DNA of 64,000 nucleotides from Salinivibrio sp. ES.052 (GCF_900141775.1 NZ_FSRI01000001.1:186001-250000); one strand, 5' to 3'; numbered from the stretch's first letter, positions 15,893 through 24,291 are shown. Made by a program: numbers and translations. Notes: generated by a model not told the origin, from the letters alone.

Positions 15893-15980
15893 CTTCATCC
15901 TCAAAACCTTGCGGAGGTATTTGGTTTCTTCGCAGTGATGTTCATTGTGATACTGGCCTTCTATTTTTTTGGGGCAGTGA
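15893..15980 (+). pseudogene. Decayed duplicate of the small membrane gene at 12118
   Basis: CCTCAAAACCTTGCGGAGG and the following 60 or so bases match 12132-12213 with few changes, covering the transmembrane segment (LAEVFGFFAVMFIV). It has no start codon of its own, loses similarity after GGGGCAGTG, and its reading frame runs into the 3' end of the DUF4865 gene on the other strand. It is a gene fragment, not a functional copy. Confidence 0.8.
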
Positions 15981-16045
15981 ATATTATGGGTATTCTGTTA
16001 GTAGTTAGTATGGGAAGCGAGTACATTTTTAATTGTTCATTAAAT

Positions 16046-16525
16046 CTAACCGTGGGCTATATAACCGATAGAATAGATGTTGCCACTCATTTTATCGGCT
16101 AACTCTGGTTGAGCGAGCCACGAGACACTCACTGTCTCCCAAGAGGTAACATTGAGACCTTGAATATCCGCATTCTGACTGACCTGATTGTCTATACATG
16201 CAAACGAACATTCTGAATTTGGTATTGTTGGTTCATCCTCTATAAACCAAATCTTGACTTCCGGTCGACCAAATTGCTCACATAATCCTTTAAATCCTTC
16301 ACTTCTAAGAAAAGTCATCATAGAGTGATGATCTCTCCAAACATAAAAGGGAGCATAACTGTTGCTGCTTGTATAATATTCTGCATTTTTTCGTGAATAA
16401 AGGTAGGCCTTAAAGACTAATCCAGGGTATCCATCTAATAAATTTCCTTTTTCCCTGATACGAGTTTCTATTTTTTCCATCGGATAATCCGACGGGAGAA
16501 TAATTTTATATTGCATTGCTATCAT
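16046..16525 (-). CDS. DUF4865 family protein
   Basis: A 159-residue protein beginning MIAMQYKIILPSDYPMEKIETRIREKG, with GLVFKAYLYSRK and YAPFYVWRDHHSMMTFL, which I recognise as the DUF4865 pattern. Function is not established; the family usually travels with tautomerase-like and carboxymuconolactone decarboxylase-like genes under a divergent LysR regulator, exactly as here. It overlaps the upstream tautomerase gene by 4 nt. It is on the short side for the family and its 3' end lies next to a gene fragment, so the C-terminus may be altered. Confidence 0.75.
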   Translation of the reverse strand: MIAMQYKIILPSDYPMEKIETRIREKGNLLDGYPGLVFKAYLYSRKNAEYYTSSNSYAPFYVWRDHHSMMTFLRSEGFKGLCEQFGRPEVKIWFIEDEPTIPNSECSFACIDNQVSQNADIQGLNVTSWETVSVSWLAQPELADKMSGNIYSIGYIAHG

Positions 16526-16833
16526 TGTATTGTCTCCATTTCATCTTTCCATGACTGACCAGAAGAAAAAGACCAGTCTTCCGTGCTATTGAATTGAATA
16601 ATGATCATAATATCTTCTTTACCAATCGGGGTTTGGACCTGAAGTTGCTCACACAGCGCTTTATACAAGGCTCGTTTTTGTTCATGGTCACGCGATTTCC
16701 CGGCGAAGATTTGAAAACAGTCTCCATTAGAGACATCAAAATAAGCCTCTAAACATTGCTGGAGAATATGCGAAATTTGATGCTGATATTTTTCAAATAA
16801 TTCATTACCTAGTGAAATTCGCGTCATTGGCAT
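16522..16833 (-). CDS. Tautomerase (4-oxalocrotonate tautomerase-like) family protein, internally short
   Basis: A 103-residue protein with Pro2 (MPMTRISL), the catalytic base of the tautomerase superfamily, DCFQIFAGKSRD, HEQKRALYKALCEQL and ENWSF-like TEDWSFSSGQ. Relatives of this type have roughly 20 extra residues after the FQI strand; their absence here suggests an in-frame internal deletion. It overlaps the upstream gene by 10 nt and the downstream DUF4865 gene by 4 nt, so the three are one operon. Substrate unknown. Confidence 0.75.
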   Translation of the reverse strand: MPMTRISLGNELFEKYQHQISHILQQCLEAYFDVSNGDCFQIFAGKSRDHEQKRALYKALCEQLQVQTPIGKEDIMIIIQFNSTEDWSFSSGQSWKDEMETIQ

Positions 16834-17159
16834 GAGTCACTCCTCTTATGGTTCATTTCATCTAAACGTTCAAGTGCTGAAGCCGTGACAGGCCAGCCAG
16901 CATAAAATGCCAAATGCGTCATTGTTGCACTCAATTCTTTAACTGTAAGTCCATTGCTGCATGCCCGTGCTAAATGACCTGGAAGTTGTTCCACACGGTT
17001 TAAGACCACTAATGCAGTTACTGTTATCAAGCTTCTATCCCGAAGGCTTAGATTCTCGTCACGCCAAACTTGTCCAAACAATACCTCTTCCGTAAGTTGA
17101 TAAAATTGTGGAGCAAGTTTGGCAAACAGTTCCATTAAATGTTGTTCTTTTGTATCCAT
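16824..17159 (-). CDS. Carboxymuconolactone decarboxylase-like protein
   Basis: A 111-residue protein with the CMD pattern: LSLRDRSLITVTALVVLNRVEQLPGHLARACSNGLT, then ELSATMTHLAFYAGWPVTASAL. The AhpD-type CxxC redox pair is absent, placing it with the non-redox branch of the family. It is the first gene of a minus-strand operon with a tautomerase and DUF4865, divergent from a LysR gene, consistent with small-molecule metabolism or stress response; the substrate is not known. Confidence 0.8.
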   Translation of the reverse strand: MDTKEQHLMELFAKLAPQFYQLTEEVLFGQVWRDENLSLRDRSLITVTALVVLNRVEQLPGHLARACSNGLTVKELSATMTHLAFYAGWPVTASALERLDEMNHKRSDSCQ

Positions 17160-17218
17160 ATCTTTTCCTAGTTGATTGAGTTGACAGGAAAATAATAAGT
17201 TGATTTTTTAATATAAAA

Positions 17219-17237
17219 AATCAAAACTATTTTGATT
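17219..17237. promoter_or_regulatory. Probable LysR operator
   Basis: AATCAAAA-CTA-TTTTGATT is a perfect 8-bp inverted repeat 30 bp before the LysR start, in the divergent region shared with the CMD operon. A further TTTTGATT follows at 17243-17250. Size and placement suit autoregulation by the adjacent LysR protein. Confidence 0.65.
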
Positions 17238-17266
17238 GATAATTTTGATTTTCAGGATGAACAGCC

Positions 17267-18136
17267 ATGAGAAGTCTGGATTTGGATGCCTTACGATGTT
17301 TTGTTTTAGGAATTGAATTGGGTAGCTTTGCAACTGCGGCAGAGCGACTAAATCGTTCGCCTTCAGCAGCCAGTGCCCAGTTAAAAAAGCTAGAACAGCA
17401 GTGTCACACTCCGTTGGTGACAAAAATCGGCCGACATCTAGAACCGACCGAAGCGGGTGAAATCATTCTGGCTTATGCCCGGCGCATGATTCAGTTAAAT
17501 GACGAAGCTCTAAACCAGTTAGTGGGAAATTCACTGTCAGGGAAAGTAGTTTTTGGCTTACAAGAAGATTTTAGCGATGTGCTATTGCCACAATTGTTAG
17601 GTATATTCTCTCGCTCACATCCAAATTTACAGTTGCAATCCATTGTTGGGCGTCATCAGGAACTGATGGATGGTATTCAATCTGGTGAATTAGACTTTTC
17701 ATTAGGTTGGAGAGGTGAGAGATCGGCACCATATAGTGAGCTTTTGGCAGAATTACCACTGTACTGGTATGGGCCAGCAAACAAATATTTTAAAGAATCC
17801 ATTGATACCACTAAACCTGTACCATTAGTTATGCTTGATGGTTCTTGCATTATCAGACAACAAGCTACAGCAGCATTAGATCGAGGTGGAATTCCGTGGA
17901 AAATTACCTTTGTTGGCCGTAGTCTAAGTAACTTATGGAGTGCTGTTGATGCTGGATTAGGAATTACGGTTCGCTCTTCTTTCAGTCACCCGGATAATAT
18001 TAGTAAGTTGGATGGTTTGCCGACTCTTGGAAAGCTTAGGTTGTGCCTCGATCGTAATCAATATAAGTTAGAAAAAGTACAGGATCAGTTATATAATGAA
18101 TTAAAACAACAACTTACCATTCATCTCGAAAAATAA
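17267..18136 (+). CDS. LysR-family transcriptional regulator
   Basis: A 289-residue protein with the LysR winged helix at the N-terminus (LDLDALRCFVLGIELGSFATAAERLNRSPSAASAQLKKLEQ) and a periplasmic-binding-protein-like effector domain from about residue 90. It is divergent from the CMD/tautomerase/DUF4865 operon, which it presumably controls through the palindrome at 17219-17237. The ligand cannot be read from the sequence. Confidence 0.9.
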   Translation: MRSLDLDALRCFVLGIELGSFATAAERLNRSPSAASAQLKKLEQQCHTPLVTKIGRHLEPTEAGEIILAYARRMIQLNDEALNQLVGNSLSGKVVFGLQEDFSDVLLPQLLGIFSRSHPNLQLQSIVGRHQELMDGIQSGELDFSLGWRGERSAPYSELLAELPLYWYGPANKYFKESIDTTKPVPLVMLDGSCIIRQQATAALDRGGIPWKITFVGRSLSNLWSAVDAGLGITVRSSFSHPDNISKLDGLPTLGKLRLCLDRNQYKLEKVQDQLYNELKQQLTIHLEK

Positions 18137-18264
18137 AACGATCAAATTACCACCAATCAATGAACACAGGCCAGTCCGCATTATTGCTGAATTAGCCCCG
18201 AATGAGTCATTACTCTTAGCAAAAATAGGGGCAAAAATGTGTTTGGGTTTTAATAACAAAAGTC

Positions 18265-18560
18265 AGTACCACTAACTCTGACTTGATATTGAGGTAGAGT
18301 TAGTCAAGGATTTTCTTGGCTTTAGGCCTGAAGTGCTTCCTGCCGTTTTTTATTGTCACGTCGACGAGACGAAAAAAATCAAAAAAATTCTGCGCATGGT
18401 ATCGATGATGGTATCGAGAAAGTTGGTGTTTCTAACTAGCTGTTATTTCGGTGTATTTTTTTCCGTTGATATTCGAGTGGGAGTAGGGCTGATTATAAAT
18501 AGTTAATCAGGTCTTAGAAAATAAATGAAAAGCCAGTCAGTTTCTGACTGGCTTTTTTAT
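18265..18560 (+). repeat. Module tail, copy 2 (internally deleted), in an otherwise gene-free gap
   Basis: The 18137-18603 gap has no gene. It holds a remnant of the minus-strand mini-gene (about 18280-18368), joined at CGTCGACG to the end of the plus-strand mini-gene (KNQKN portion), then the shared downstream block (GATATTCGAGTGG, AGTTAATCAGG) and terminator. Recombination between the two CGTCGACG sites of a copy-1-like tail would produce this form. Confidence 0.75.
18528..18558 (+). terminator. Rho-independent terminator, module tail copy 2
   Basis: AAAAGCCAGTCAG, loop TTT, CTGACTGGCTTTTTT, identical in its stem to the one at 15851. Confidence 0.9.
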
Positions 18561-18603
18561 AGACTGATGCAATATCCTTAGAATAGCTTACCCTTGCCTT
18601 TAA

Positions 18604-19395
18604 TTAGTCGTGTTCACTTTTCGCATAAACCACCAAGCGCAAATGGCGGTCTGCATCAATGATTAAAGAAGTGTGTTCAAACGTGATAGTCTCGCCGTCT
18701 ACTTTGAGATCTCGACAACCATTGCATGGTGCATGTACATCATGTTGTTTCCACCAGGTATTGAAGTCGGGCGAGACTTTCTTCAACTCATCCACCAATG
18801 CTCGGAGGTCTGTTTCCTGACTGGCTTTTACATAGTCGCGGCGAAAGCTAGATAATATCTTTGGCGCTTCGTCCTCCCAGTGGCTAAGCAATTCTCGCAG
18901 AGCTGGGTCGGTAAAAAGTATCCACAACAAGTTACGCCTTTCGGGAGGATGCTGCTCGAAGTTAAACAGGTGATTGGCGGTCTCGTTATAAGCAAGTACA
19001 TCCCAGCGCAGGTTTAAAACATACGCAGGATGCTGGGCGATGTCATCCATTAAGCGACGAATCAAAGCAGGCACGACACACCAAGTCTTGCCCGGATCGG
19101 TTGGTGGGCGCTCATGCGCTAACAGAAACAGATGCCTGCGTTCCGATGCATCGAGTTTAAGAACCTTAGCTAAATTGTCCAAAAATGTTGCAGATACTCC
19201 GATATCGCGCCCTTGCTCCAACCATGTATACCAAGTTAATCCGACACCCGCGAGTGCCGCGACTTCTTCTCGGCGTAAACCCGGTGTTCTCCGTCTTCCT
19301 CCATTTGGTAATCCGACATCATGAGGCGATAAACGCTCGCGGCGTGAGCGTAAAAATGTGGCAAGTTCTTCGCGCGTTCGTTGCATGGTTCGCAT
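18604..19395 (-). CDS. XRE-family regulator with MmyB-like ligand-binding domain
   Basis: About 263 residues from the ATG at 19395 (GAGAGAA upstream; ATG 19386 is a possible alternative). The N-terminal helix-turn-helix includes RRRTPGLRREEVAALAGVGLTWYTWLEQGR, the hallmark of this family, and the C-terminal two thirds match the MmyB-like PAS-fold domain (HPAYVLNLRWDVLAYNETANHLF; later NGCRDLKVDGETITFEHTSL). Such regulators are usually divergent from the transporter or oxidoreductase they repress; here it is divergent from an MFS efflux gene. Confidence 0.88.
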   Translation of the reverse strand: MRTMQRTREELATFLRSRRERLSPHDVGLPNGGRRRTPGLRREEVAALAGVGLTWYTWLEQGRDIGVSATFLDNLAKVLKLDASERRHLFLLAHERPPTDPGKTWCVVPALIRRLMDDIAQHPAYVLNLRWDVLAYNETANHLFNFEQHPPERRNLLWILFTDPALRELLSHWEDEAPKILSSFRRDYVKASQETDLRALVDELKKVSPDFNTWWKQHDVHAPCNGCRDLKVDGETITFEHTSLIIDADRHLRLVVYAKSEHD

Positions 19396-19418
19396 CTTGA
19401 TTCTCTCTGACGGTATCA

Positions 19419-19431
19419 CTATTAGTAATAG
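19419..19431. promoter_or_regulatory. Palindrome in the XRE-MFS divergent promoter
   Basis: CTATTA-G-TAATAG, a perfect 13-bp palindrome 24 bp upstream of the XRE start, is a likely operator for the adjacent regulator. No footprint or second site supports it. Confidence 0.5.
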
Positions 19432-19501
19432 CATAAAGTGTTAAATTGTAACTGTCTACTGAGGTTATAAAATAAGATTTTTATGACTTTGGAGACACGT
19501 T

Positions 19502-20948
19502 ATGAGTACAATTTCTACATCGGCAGTCGGTGATAATATTCCCCCTCACACAGCGCCATGGCGCGGTTTATACGTGTTGTTACTGGCGGGATTCGTGACT
19601 ATTTTTGATTTGTTTGTCGTCAATGTTGCGATTCCCAGCATGCAAGCCAGGTTGGAAGCGAGCTTTTCACAGATAGGCTTTATCGTAGCAGGCTATGAGC
19701 TCGCGTTTGGCGTACTACTCATCACTGGAGGACGGTTGGGTGATATGTTCGGTCGCCGTCGGTTGTTTATTATCGGCATGTTGGGGTTTACTTTAAGTTC
19801 ACTTTTGTGTGCTGCTGCGCCCACTGCTAATATCCTTATCGGGGCGAGAGTATTACAAGGATTATCCGCTGCGCTGTTGTTTCCGCAAGTTTATGCATCC
19901 ATTCGGGTCAACTTTACAGGTGATGACAGCCGACGCGCTTTTGGGCTGTTAGGTATGACGCTTGGCCTTGCGGCTATTGCTGCTCAGGTATTAGGCGGGT
20001 GGATTGTTCATGGTGACTTTTTTGGTCTGGGTTGGCGTAGTCTTTTTTTTGATTAATCTTCCTATCGGACTCTTTGCCATTTTTAGCGCCCGTCTGATTC
20101 CCGAATCTAGATCCGAAGAACAACCCAGCTTAGATTGGGCTGGAGTGCTTTTGGTCTGTATTGCTCTGTCACTACTGTTACTCCCATTGATTAAAGGGCC
20201 TGAAGCTGGTTGGCCCTCGTGGACTTTGCTCTCACTGGCCGCGGCTGCAATGATGCTGATACTCTTTTATCGACAGCAGGAAAAGAGCAGGTTGTCAGGA
20301 AAGTTACCATTAGTCGATATGCAGCTTTTATCCCAAAAGCGATTTGCTTTAGGAACGGTATTGGTGCTGCTTGTTTATTTTACATCTAGCTCATTTTTTT
20401 TAAGTTTTGCGTTAATGATGCAAACGGGGTTTGGAATTGATCCATTTATTGCAGGTAGTATCTTTGCGCCATGTAGTATCGGTTTTGTTTTCGCTTCTCT
20501 CGTCACCCCTAAGCTCATCGTCAGGTGCGGTGAACGAATGATCGGTGTCGGCGCGTTAATCTATGCTGTATCGATAGGTGTTTTGATTTTACAAGTGTAT
20601 GAGGCGGGGGCTGATTTAATACCAACTCATCTCATTCCAGTTTTGTTTATTGTTGGGTTTGGACAAGGAGCAATCATGACGCCACTACTAAATTTGGTAC
20701 TAGGTTTTGTTAAAGAAAAACAGGCTGGAATGGCTTCTGGCGTTGTTTCTACTGTCCAGCAACTTGGTGCAGCGTTTGGGGTTGCTGTTATAGGAATTTT
20801 ATTTAGTACAGCATTATCAACGAGTAATGAGTCTATAGAATTGGCAAATCAGTATTCGTCTGCGTTTGTGATAGGAATGCTCTATAACTTTGTTGCAGCC
20901 GTTATTGTGTGTTTTCTGCTTATGAAGTTGGTACCGGCGAAGCAGTGA
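19502..20948 (+). pseudogene. MFS drug-efflux transporter (EmrB/QacA type), frameshifted in a T8 tract
   Basis: The gene is open from ATG 19502 to TAA 20056 and then, one base over, to 20948. The first part has the DHA2 pattern: FVTIFDLFVVNVAIPSMQ, GYELAFGVLLITGGRLGDMFGRRR and VLQGLSAALLFPQVYASI. The second carries the remaining helices to a total near 14. The junction is T8 at 20043-20050; with seven Ts the sequence would read WRSLFLINLPIGL, the normal motif of this family. One inserted T (true mutation, slippage site or sequencing error) is the simplest explanation. If it is real, no full-length pump is made without slippage. Confidence 0.85.
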
Positions 20949-20984
20949 CGTCGTCTAAAGCCTTAACTGGAGAAGAGGAAGAAT

Positions 20985-21333
20985 AAGCGAGCTATCTAAG
21001 ATGTACTGCGAGAAGTTACCGGTACAAGGTGGATAGAACTGCATCGAGCCCGAGAGTGCTTACTGCTGAAGAGAAACAAGAGCTTCGTCGTGATATGGCT
21101 GAATCCTCAGCTTGAGCCAAAGCTGAACTAAAACGTCGACGAGACGCAAAAAATCAAAAAAATTCTGCGCGTGGTACAAATGATGGTATCGAGAAAAGCT
21201 AGCCTTCTAACTATCTGTTATATAAATACATTTTATTCTCATTGATGTTCGAGTGGGTAAGACTCGCTAGATAGCGAATTAAGCCTTGCCAACTAATAAC
21301 AATGCCAGTCAGTTTTCCGACTGGCATTTTTTA
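20985..21333 (+). repeat. Module tail, copy 3, with a nonsense-mutated mini-gene
   Basis: Follows the MFS gene inside a 587-bp gap. GTG 21029 opens the counterpart of the 15577 mini-gene (VDRTASSPRVLTAEEKQELR), but codon 29 is TGA (21113-21115) where copy 1 has Trp; the frame then continues to TAG at 21200. The minus-strand mini-gene is absent. The remainder of the gap (21334-21535) holds only the AbiE promoter region. Confidence 0.78.
21302..21333 (+). terminator. Rho-independent terminator, module tail copy 3
   Basis: ATGCCAGTC ... GACTGGCAT followed by TTTTTTAT; the same core as the other three module terminators. Confidence 0.88.
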
Positions 21334-21531
21334 TGGTCATGTTAGTCATCACTTCTGTCGTCATGGTTACACAACACCTAAAACAGCCCTAAGATGGAAG
21401 CCATAGTCGACAAAAGTAAAGCGCATTGTTCATCAAGCAATTTGCCGTAAACGCTGTTTTACGTGAACCTTGCCGGTATGATTCAACCCCTCCGGTCATC
21501 TTGCAGAATTTCATGTTCACGACTAGTATTT

Positions 21532-21548
21532 GTTCATGATTCATGAAC
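21532..21548. promoter_or_regulatory. Inverted repeat at the abiE start, probable autoregulatory operator
   Basis: GTTCATG-ATT-CATGAAC is perfect, with related GTTCA/TGAAC elements at 21514 and 21561. AbiEi antitoxins repress their own operon through inverted repeats, so this is a good candidate site. It overlaps the first possible start codons, which favours a start slightly downstream (GTG 21560). Confidence 0.6.
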
Positions 21549-22558
21549 GGTTTTTATGTGTGAACAAAAACGCGACACTACTAATGCGAGCTTTGGATAA
21601 TCTGCCTTCGCATATTCAAGGGGAGTCCTCTTTTGATCCTAAGCCGGATGGTGGGCCGTACACCGATGCCGAGGTGACTCTGACAGTGCACGGCCAACGC
21701 TATTTGTTTAGCACTGAAATAAAGCGTATCCATCGTAAAGAGAGCCTATCAGCATTACTAGGCCTTGCTCGTTCAGATACTCTGTTGGTATGCAATAGAC
21801 TAACGGCTCATCTCGCCGATTTTTGCACCAAGAACGCGATCAATTTTATTGATGAGGCTGGTAATGCTCGCGTGAGCTTTAACGGGCTAAACCTATGGAT
21901 TGAGTGCAAAAACCTCACTGAAAACCACCTTGCAATTCCACAGCCGGCAAAACCGGGGTTAGGTTTTATGAAGCTGTTGTTTGCTTTGTTGGCTCAAGAA
22001 GATGTGTTACATCTGCCGTTTCGAACCATAGCCGAGATGGCGAATATCTCATTAGGTATGGTGAGTAAGGGATTTAAATACCTAGAGGCTGAAAAGCTTG
22101 TCAGTATGGGTAGTACCCGTCGCATTCTGGATAAAGAGGCCCTTTATCAGATTTGGATTGAACACTATCGTACCGTACTTAGGCCAAAGCTCGGAGGGCT
22201 AAAATTAGTTGCGCCGGATGATTGGCGAGACATTCCTTTAGCATCCAAGGATTGCTGGGGGGGAGAAGTCGCTGCCGATGAACTGACACGCTATTTACAG
22301 CCTTATGAGTTACAGCTCTTTACCTTTGAGCCATTGCAAAAAAAGCTTGCACTGCTCAAGGCAAAGCCAGACGCTTCCGGCAGACTTTGGGTGGTGCCTG
22401 CATTCTGGGGAAAGGCGCTGGATATCAATATCAATGCCAAGGCGTTGCTGGCTGTTGCTGAGCTGCTAGCAAGCAGAGATAGCCGAAACAAGGAGGTTGC
22501 CGAACGCATCAATGAGCAATATCTACACCTTAAAACACTCCCTAAAACCTGGGTTTGA
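21536..22558 (+). CDS. abiEi: Type IV toxin-antitoxin antitoxin, AbiEi family
   Basis: About 340 residues. The central wHTH-like part (LPFRTIAEMANISLGMVSKGFKYLEAEKLV, near residues 160-190) is the DNA-binding module of AbiEi-type antitoxins, and the C-terminal domain (ELQLFTFEPLQKKLALLKAKPDASGRLWVVPAFWGK) matches the family. The antitoxin counteracts the AbiEii nucleotidyltransferase and represses the operon. ATG 21536 is given, but GTG 21560 may be the real start because an operator-like palindrome covers 21532-21548. It overlaps the toxin gene by 47 nt. These systems abort phage infection and stabilise mobile elements. Confidence 0.85.
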   Translation: MIHERFLCVNKNATLLMRALDNLPSHIQGESSFDPKPDGGPYTDAEVTLTVHGQRYLFSTEIKRIHRKESLSALLGLARSDTLLVCNRLTAHLADFCTKNAINFIDEAGNARVSFNGLNLWIECKNLTENHLAIPQPAKPGLGFMKLLFALLAQEDVLHLPFRTIAEMANISLGMVSKGFKYLEAEKLVSMGSTRRILDKEALYQIWIEHYRTVLRPKLGGLKLVAPDDWRDIPLASKDCWGGEVAADELTRYLQPYELQLFTFEPLQKKLALLKAKPDASGRLWVVPAFWGKALDININAKALLAVAELLASRDSRNKEVAERINEQYLHLKTLPKTWV

Positions 22559-23345
22559 GCCTGTACTGACACTGATCATCCGCACAACTCAACAAACTGG
22601 AGTGCCATTTTTTGTTGCTGGGGCTACGGCAAGAGATCTCTTTTTGTATCATGTGTTTGGCCGTGACCCCGGTCGTCAGACTCGGGATATTGATACCGGC
22701 ATTCTGGTACCGGGTTGGGACGCGTTCGCCAGCGTAAAACATGCTTTGTTGGATGCCGGATTAAGCGCGATCAATAAAGCGCATCGGCTTAAAGATCCTG
22801 ACAGTGGTTTGCCAATTGATATTATTCCCTTTGGTGCCATCGCCGATGAAGCAGGTGAAATACAATGGCCACCGGAGCATGCTGTCACCATGACGGTAGC
22901 TGGATTTCATGAAGCTTACTATGCCGCTTTATCAATAGACCTAGGGCAGGGCGATATTATCAAAGTTGCGTCACTGGCCGGTCTGACTTTGCTAAAGCTG
23001 ATTGCCTGGCAGGAGCGGGGGAACGAGAGCAGCAAAGACGCATCTGACTTTCTAACCATTCTTCTTGAGTATCAGCATATTCAGGCGGATCGTTTGTGGG
23101 AGCCTTATATCCCAGCAGAGCGCTTAGAGTATGATACCGAGCGGCAAGGGGCCTTCTTGCTAGGATACGATTTGAAAATGATCTTATCTGAGCCTGCTAC
23201 CAACCCTGAGACCATCACCCGGATTACCGTATTGGCGGCGGATACGGATGGATTGGTCAGGGCTCAGTTCAGAAGTCAGAACCTTTGTAGTTATGAGAGG
23301 GTAGAGCAGCTGCAAAATGACTTTTGGGCAGGACTAGAGTTGTAA
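22512..23345 (+). CDS. abiEii: AbiEii/AbiGii-family nucleotidyltransferase toxin
   Basis: A 277-residue nucleotidyltransferase. The core motif is visible as VAGATARDLF followed by TRDIDTGI (G-A ... D-x-D), with a third acidic residue in LPIDIIPFG, so the active site looks complete. AbiEii-type toxins modify RNA with nucleotides and block growth unless their antitoxin is present. ATG 22512 lies within the end of abiEi; AAGGAGG at 22489 is rather far (16 nt), and TTG 22497 is too close, so the exact start is uncertain. Followed by a terminator that closes the accessory region. Confidence 0.87.
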   Translation: MSNIYTLKHSLKPGFEPVLTLIIRTTQQTGVPFFVAGATARDLFLYHVFGRDPGRQTRDIDTGILVPGWDAFASVKHALLDAGLSAINKAHRLKDPDSGLPIDIIPFGAIADEAGEIQWPPEHAVTMTVAGFHEAYYAALSIDLGQGDIIKVASLAGLTLLKLIAWQERGNESSKDASDFLTILLEYQHIQADRLWEPYIPAERLEYDTERQGAFLLGYDLKMILSEPATNPETITRITVLAADTDGLVRAQFRSQNLCSYERVEQLQNDFWAGLEL

Positions 23346-23362
23346 GAACAGTTTCAAAAAAC

Positions 23363-23390
23363 AAAGTCCGCGTAATGGCGGACTTTTTTA
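23363..23390 (+). terminator. Rho-independent terminator after the abiE pair
   Basis: AAAGTCCGC, loop GTAATG, GCGGACTTT then TTTTA. It lies between the toxin gene and the convergent pirin gene and may serve both. Confidence 0.9.
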
Positions 23391-23427
23391 TTGGTATTCG
23401 CGGATGACGGCGCTCTTGACTCAGTCC

Positions 23428-24291
23428 CTATAGCTGCCCGAACTTGCCTGCTTGCAGATCGTTGAACGCTTGCAAAATCTCTTGCTTGGTATTCATCACA
23501 AAAGGACCATGACCGACGATGGGATCGGTGATGGGCTCACCACTGAGTAGCAAAATCACGCTATCTTGTGAGGCGTGCAATGCGACTTCGCGGCCTTGGC
23601 GGCTAAGCAGTGCTATATCGGCGTCGCCAATGGGGTCGGCGGCGTTGATACTGACGTTGCCCTCCAGCACCACCACCGCGGTGGTCCAGTCTTGGGGGAG
23701 CGTAAGCTGCGTTTTCCCGCCAGCGTTTAACCGTATATCCCAAACCTGCATAGGGCTAAAGGTTTTGGCTGGCCCCTGATGACCGTCAAACTCACCGGCT
23801 ATGAGCCGTAATGTGCCTGCCTTATCGGCCAGGGTAACGTCGGGAATATCGGCTTTGCGAATGCCTTGATAACCCGGTGCGGTCATCTTGTCTTGTTTGG
23901 GGAGGTTAACCCACAGCTGCACCATTTGCAGCTCGCCGCCAGTGTGGCTGAACGCACTGGAATGAAACTCCTCGTGCATAATGCCGCTACCTGCGGTCAT
24001 CCACTGTACATCGCCGGGGCCAATCACGCCGCCTTTACCGGTGGAATCACGATGTTCCACTTCACCTTGATACACAATGGTGACGGTCTCGAACCCGCGA
24101 TGGGGGTGCTCACCCACTCCTCGCTTCACGCCATCGGCGGGGAAGTGCATCGGGCCGGCATAGTCCAGCAACAAAAAGGGGCTCACCTCCGCCGCTTGGT
24201 GGTGATAGGAAAACAGCGAACGAGCGGGGAAGCCATTGCCTACCCAGTGTGGCGTAGGCGCTTTAATAACACGCGAAAGGGATTTCATCAT
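23428..24291 (-). CDS. Pirin family protein (bicupin)
   Basis: A 287-residue pirin: HPHRGFETVTIVYQGEVEHRDS carries two of the metal-binding histidines and GSGIMHEEFHS the third His plus the conserved Glu; LQLWVNLP and a second cupin follow. Bacterial pirins of the YhhW type have quercetin 2,3-dioxygenase activity in vitro; the biological role varies. Codon use and GC are like the chromosomal genes to the right, so this is probably the first core gene outside the accessory region. Confidence 0.92.
   Translation of the reverse strand: MMKSLSRVIKAPTPHWVGNGFPARSLFSYHHQAAEVSPFLLLDYAGPMHFPADGVKRGVGEHPHRGFETVTIVYQGEVEHRDSTGKGGVIGPGDVQWMTAGSGIMHEEFHSSAFSHTGGELQMVQLWVNLPKQDKMTAPGYQGIRKADIPDVTLADKAGTLRLIAGEFDGHQGPAKTFSPMQVWDIRLNAGGKTQLTLPQDWTTAVVVLEGNVSINAADPIGDADIALLSRQGREVALHASQDSVILLLSGEPITDPIVGHGPFVMNTKQEILQAFNDLQAGKFGQL

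Noticed and set aside
15848-16102. An 84-codon frame (MKSQSV...) spanning the third-last terminator
   Set aside because: It begins inside a terminator and contains the decayed gene fragment; no ribosome site and the 3' part overlaps the DUF4865 gene.
12373-21400. Integron cassette array
   Set aside because: The repeated tails lack recognisable attC (RYYYAAC...GTTRRRY) pairs and no integron integrase is in the window.
14509-21400. CRISPR array
   Set aside because: The repeated units are long, diverged and separated by genes; there are no short regular repeat-spacer units and no cas genes.
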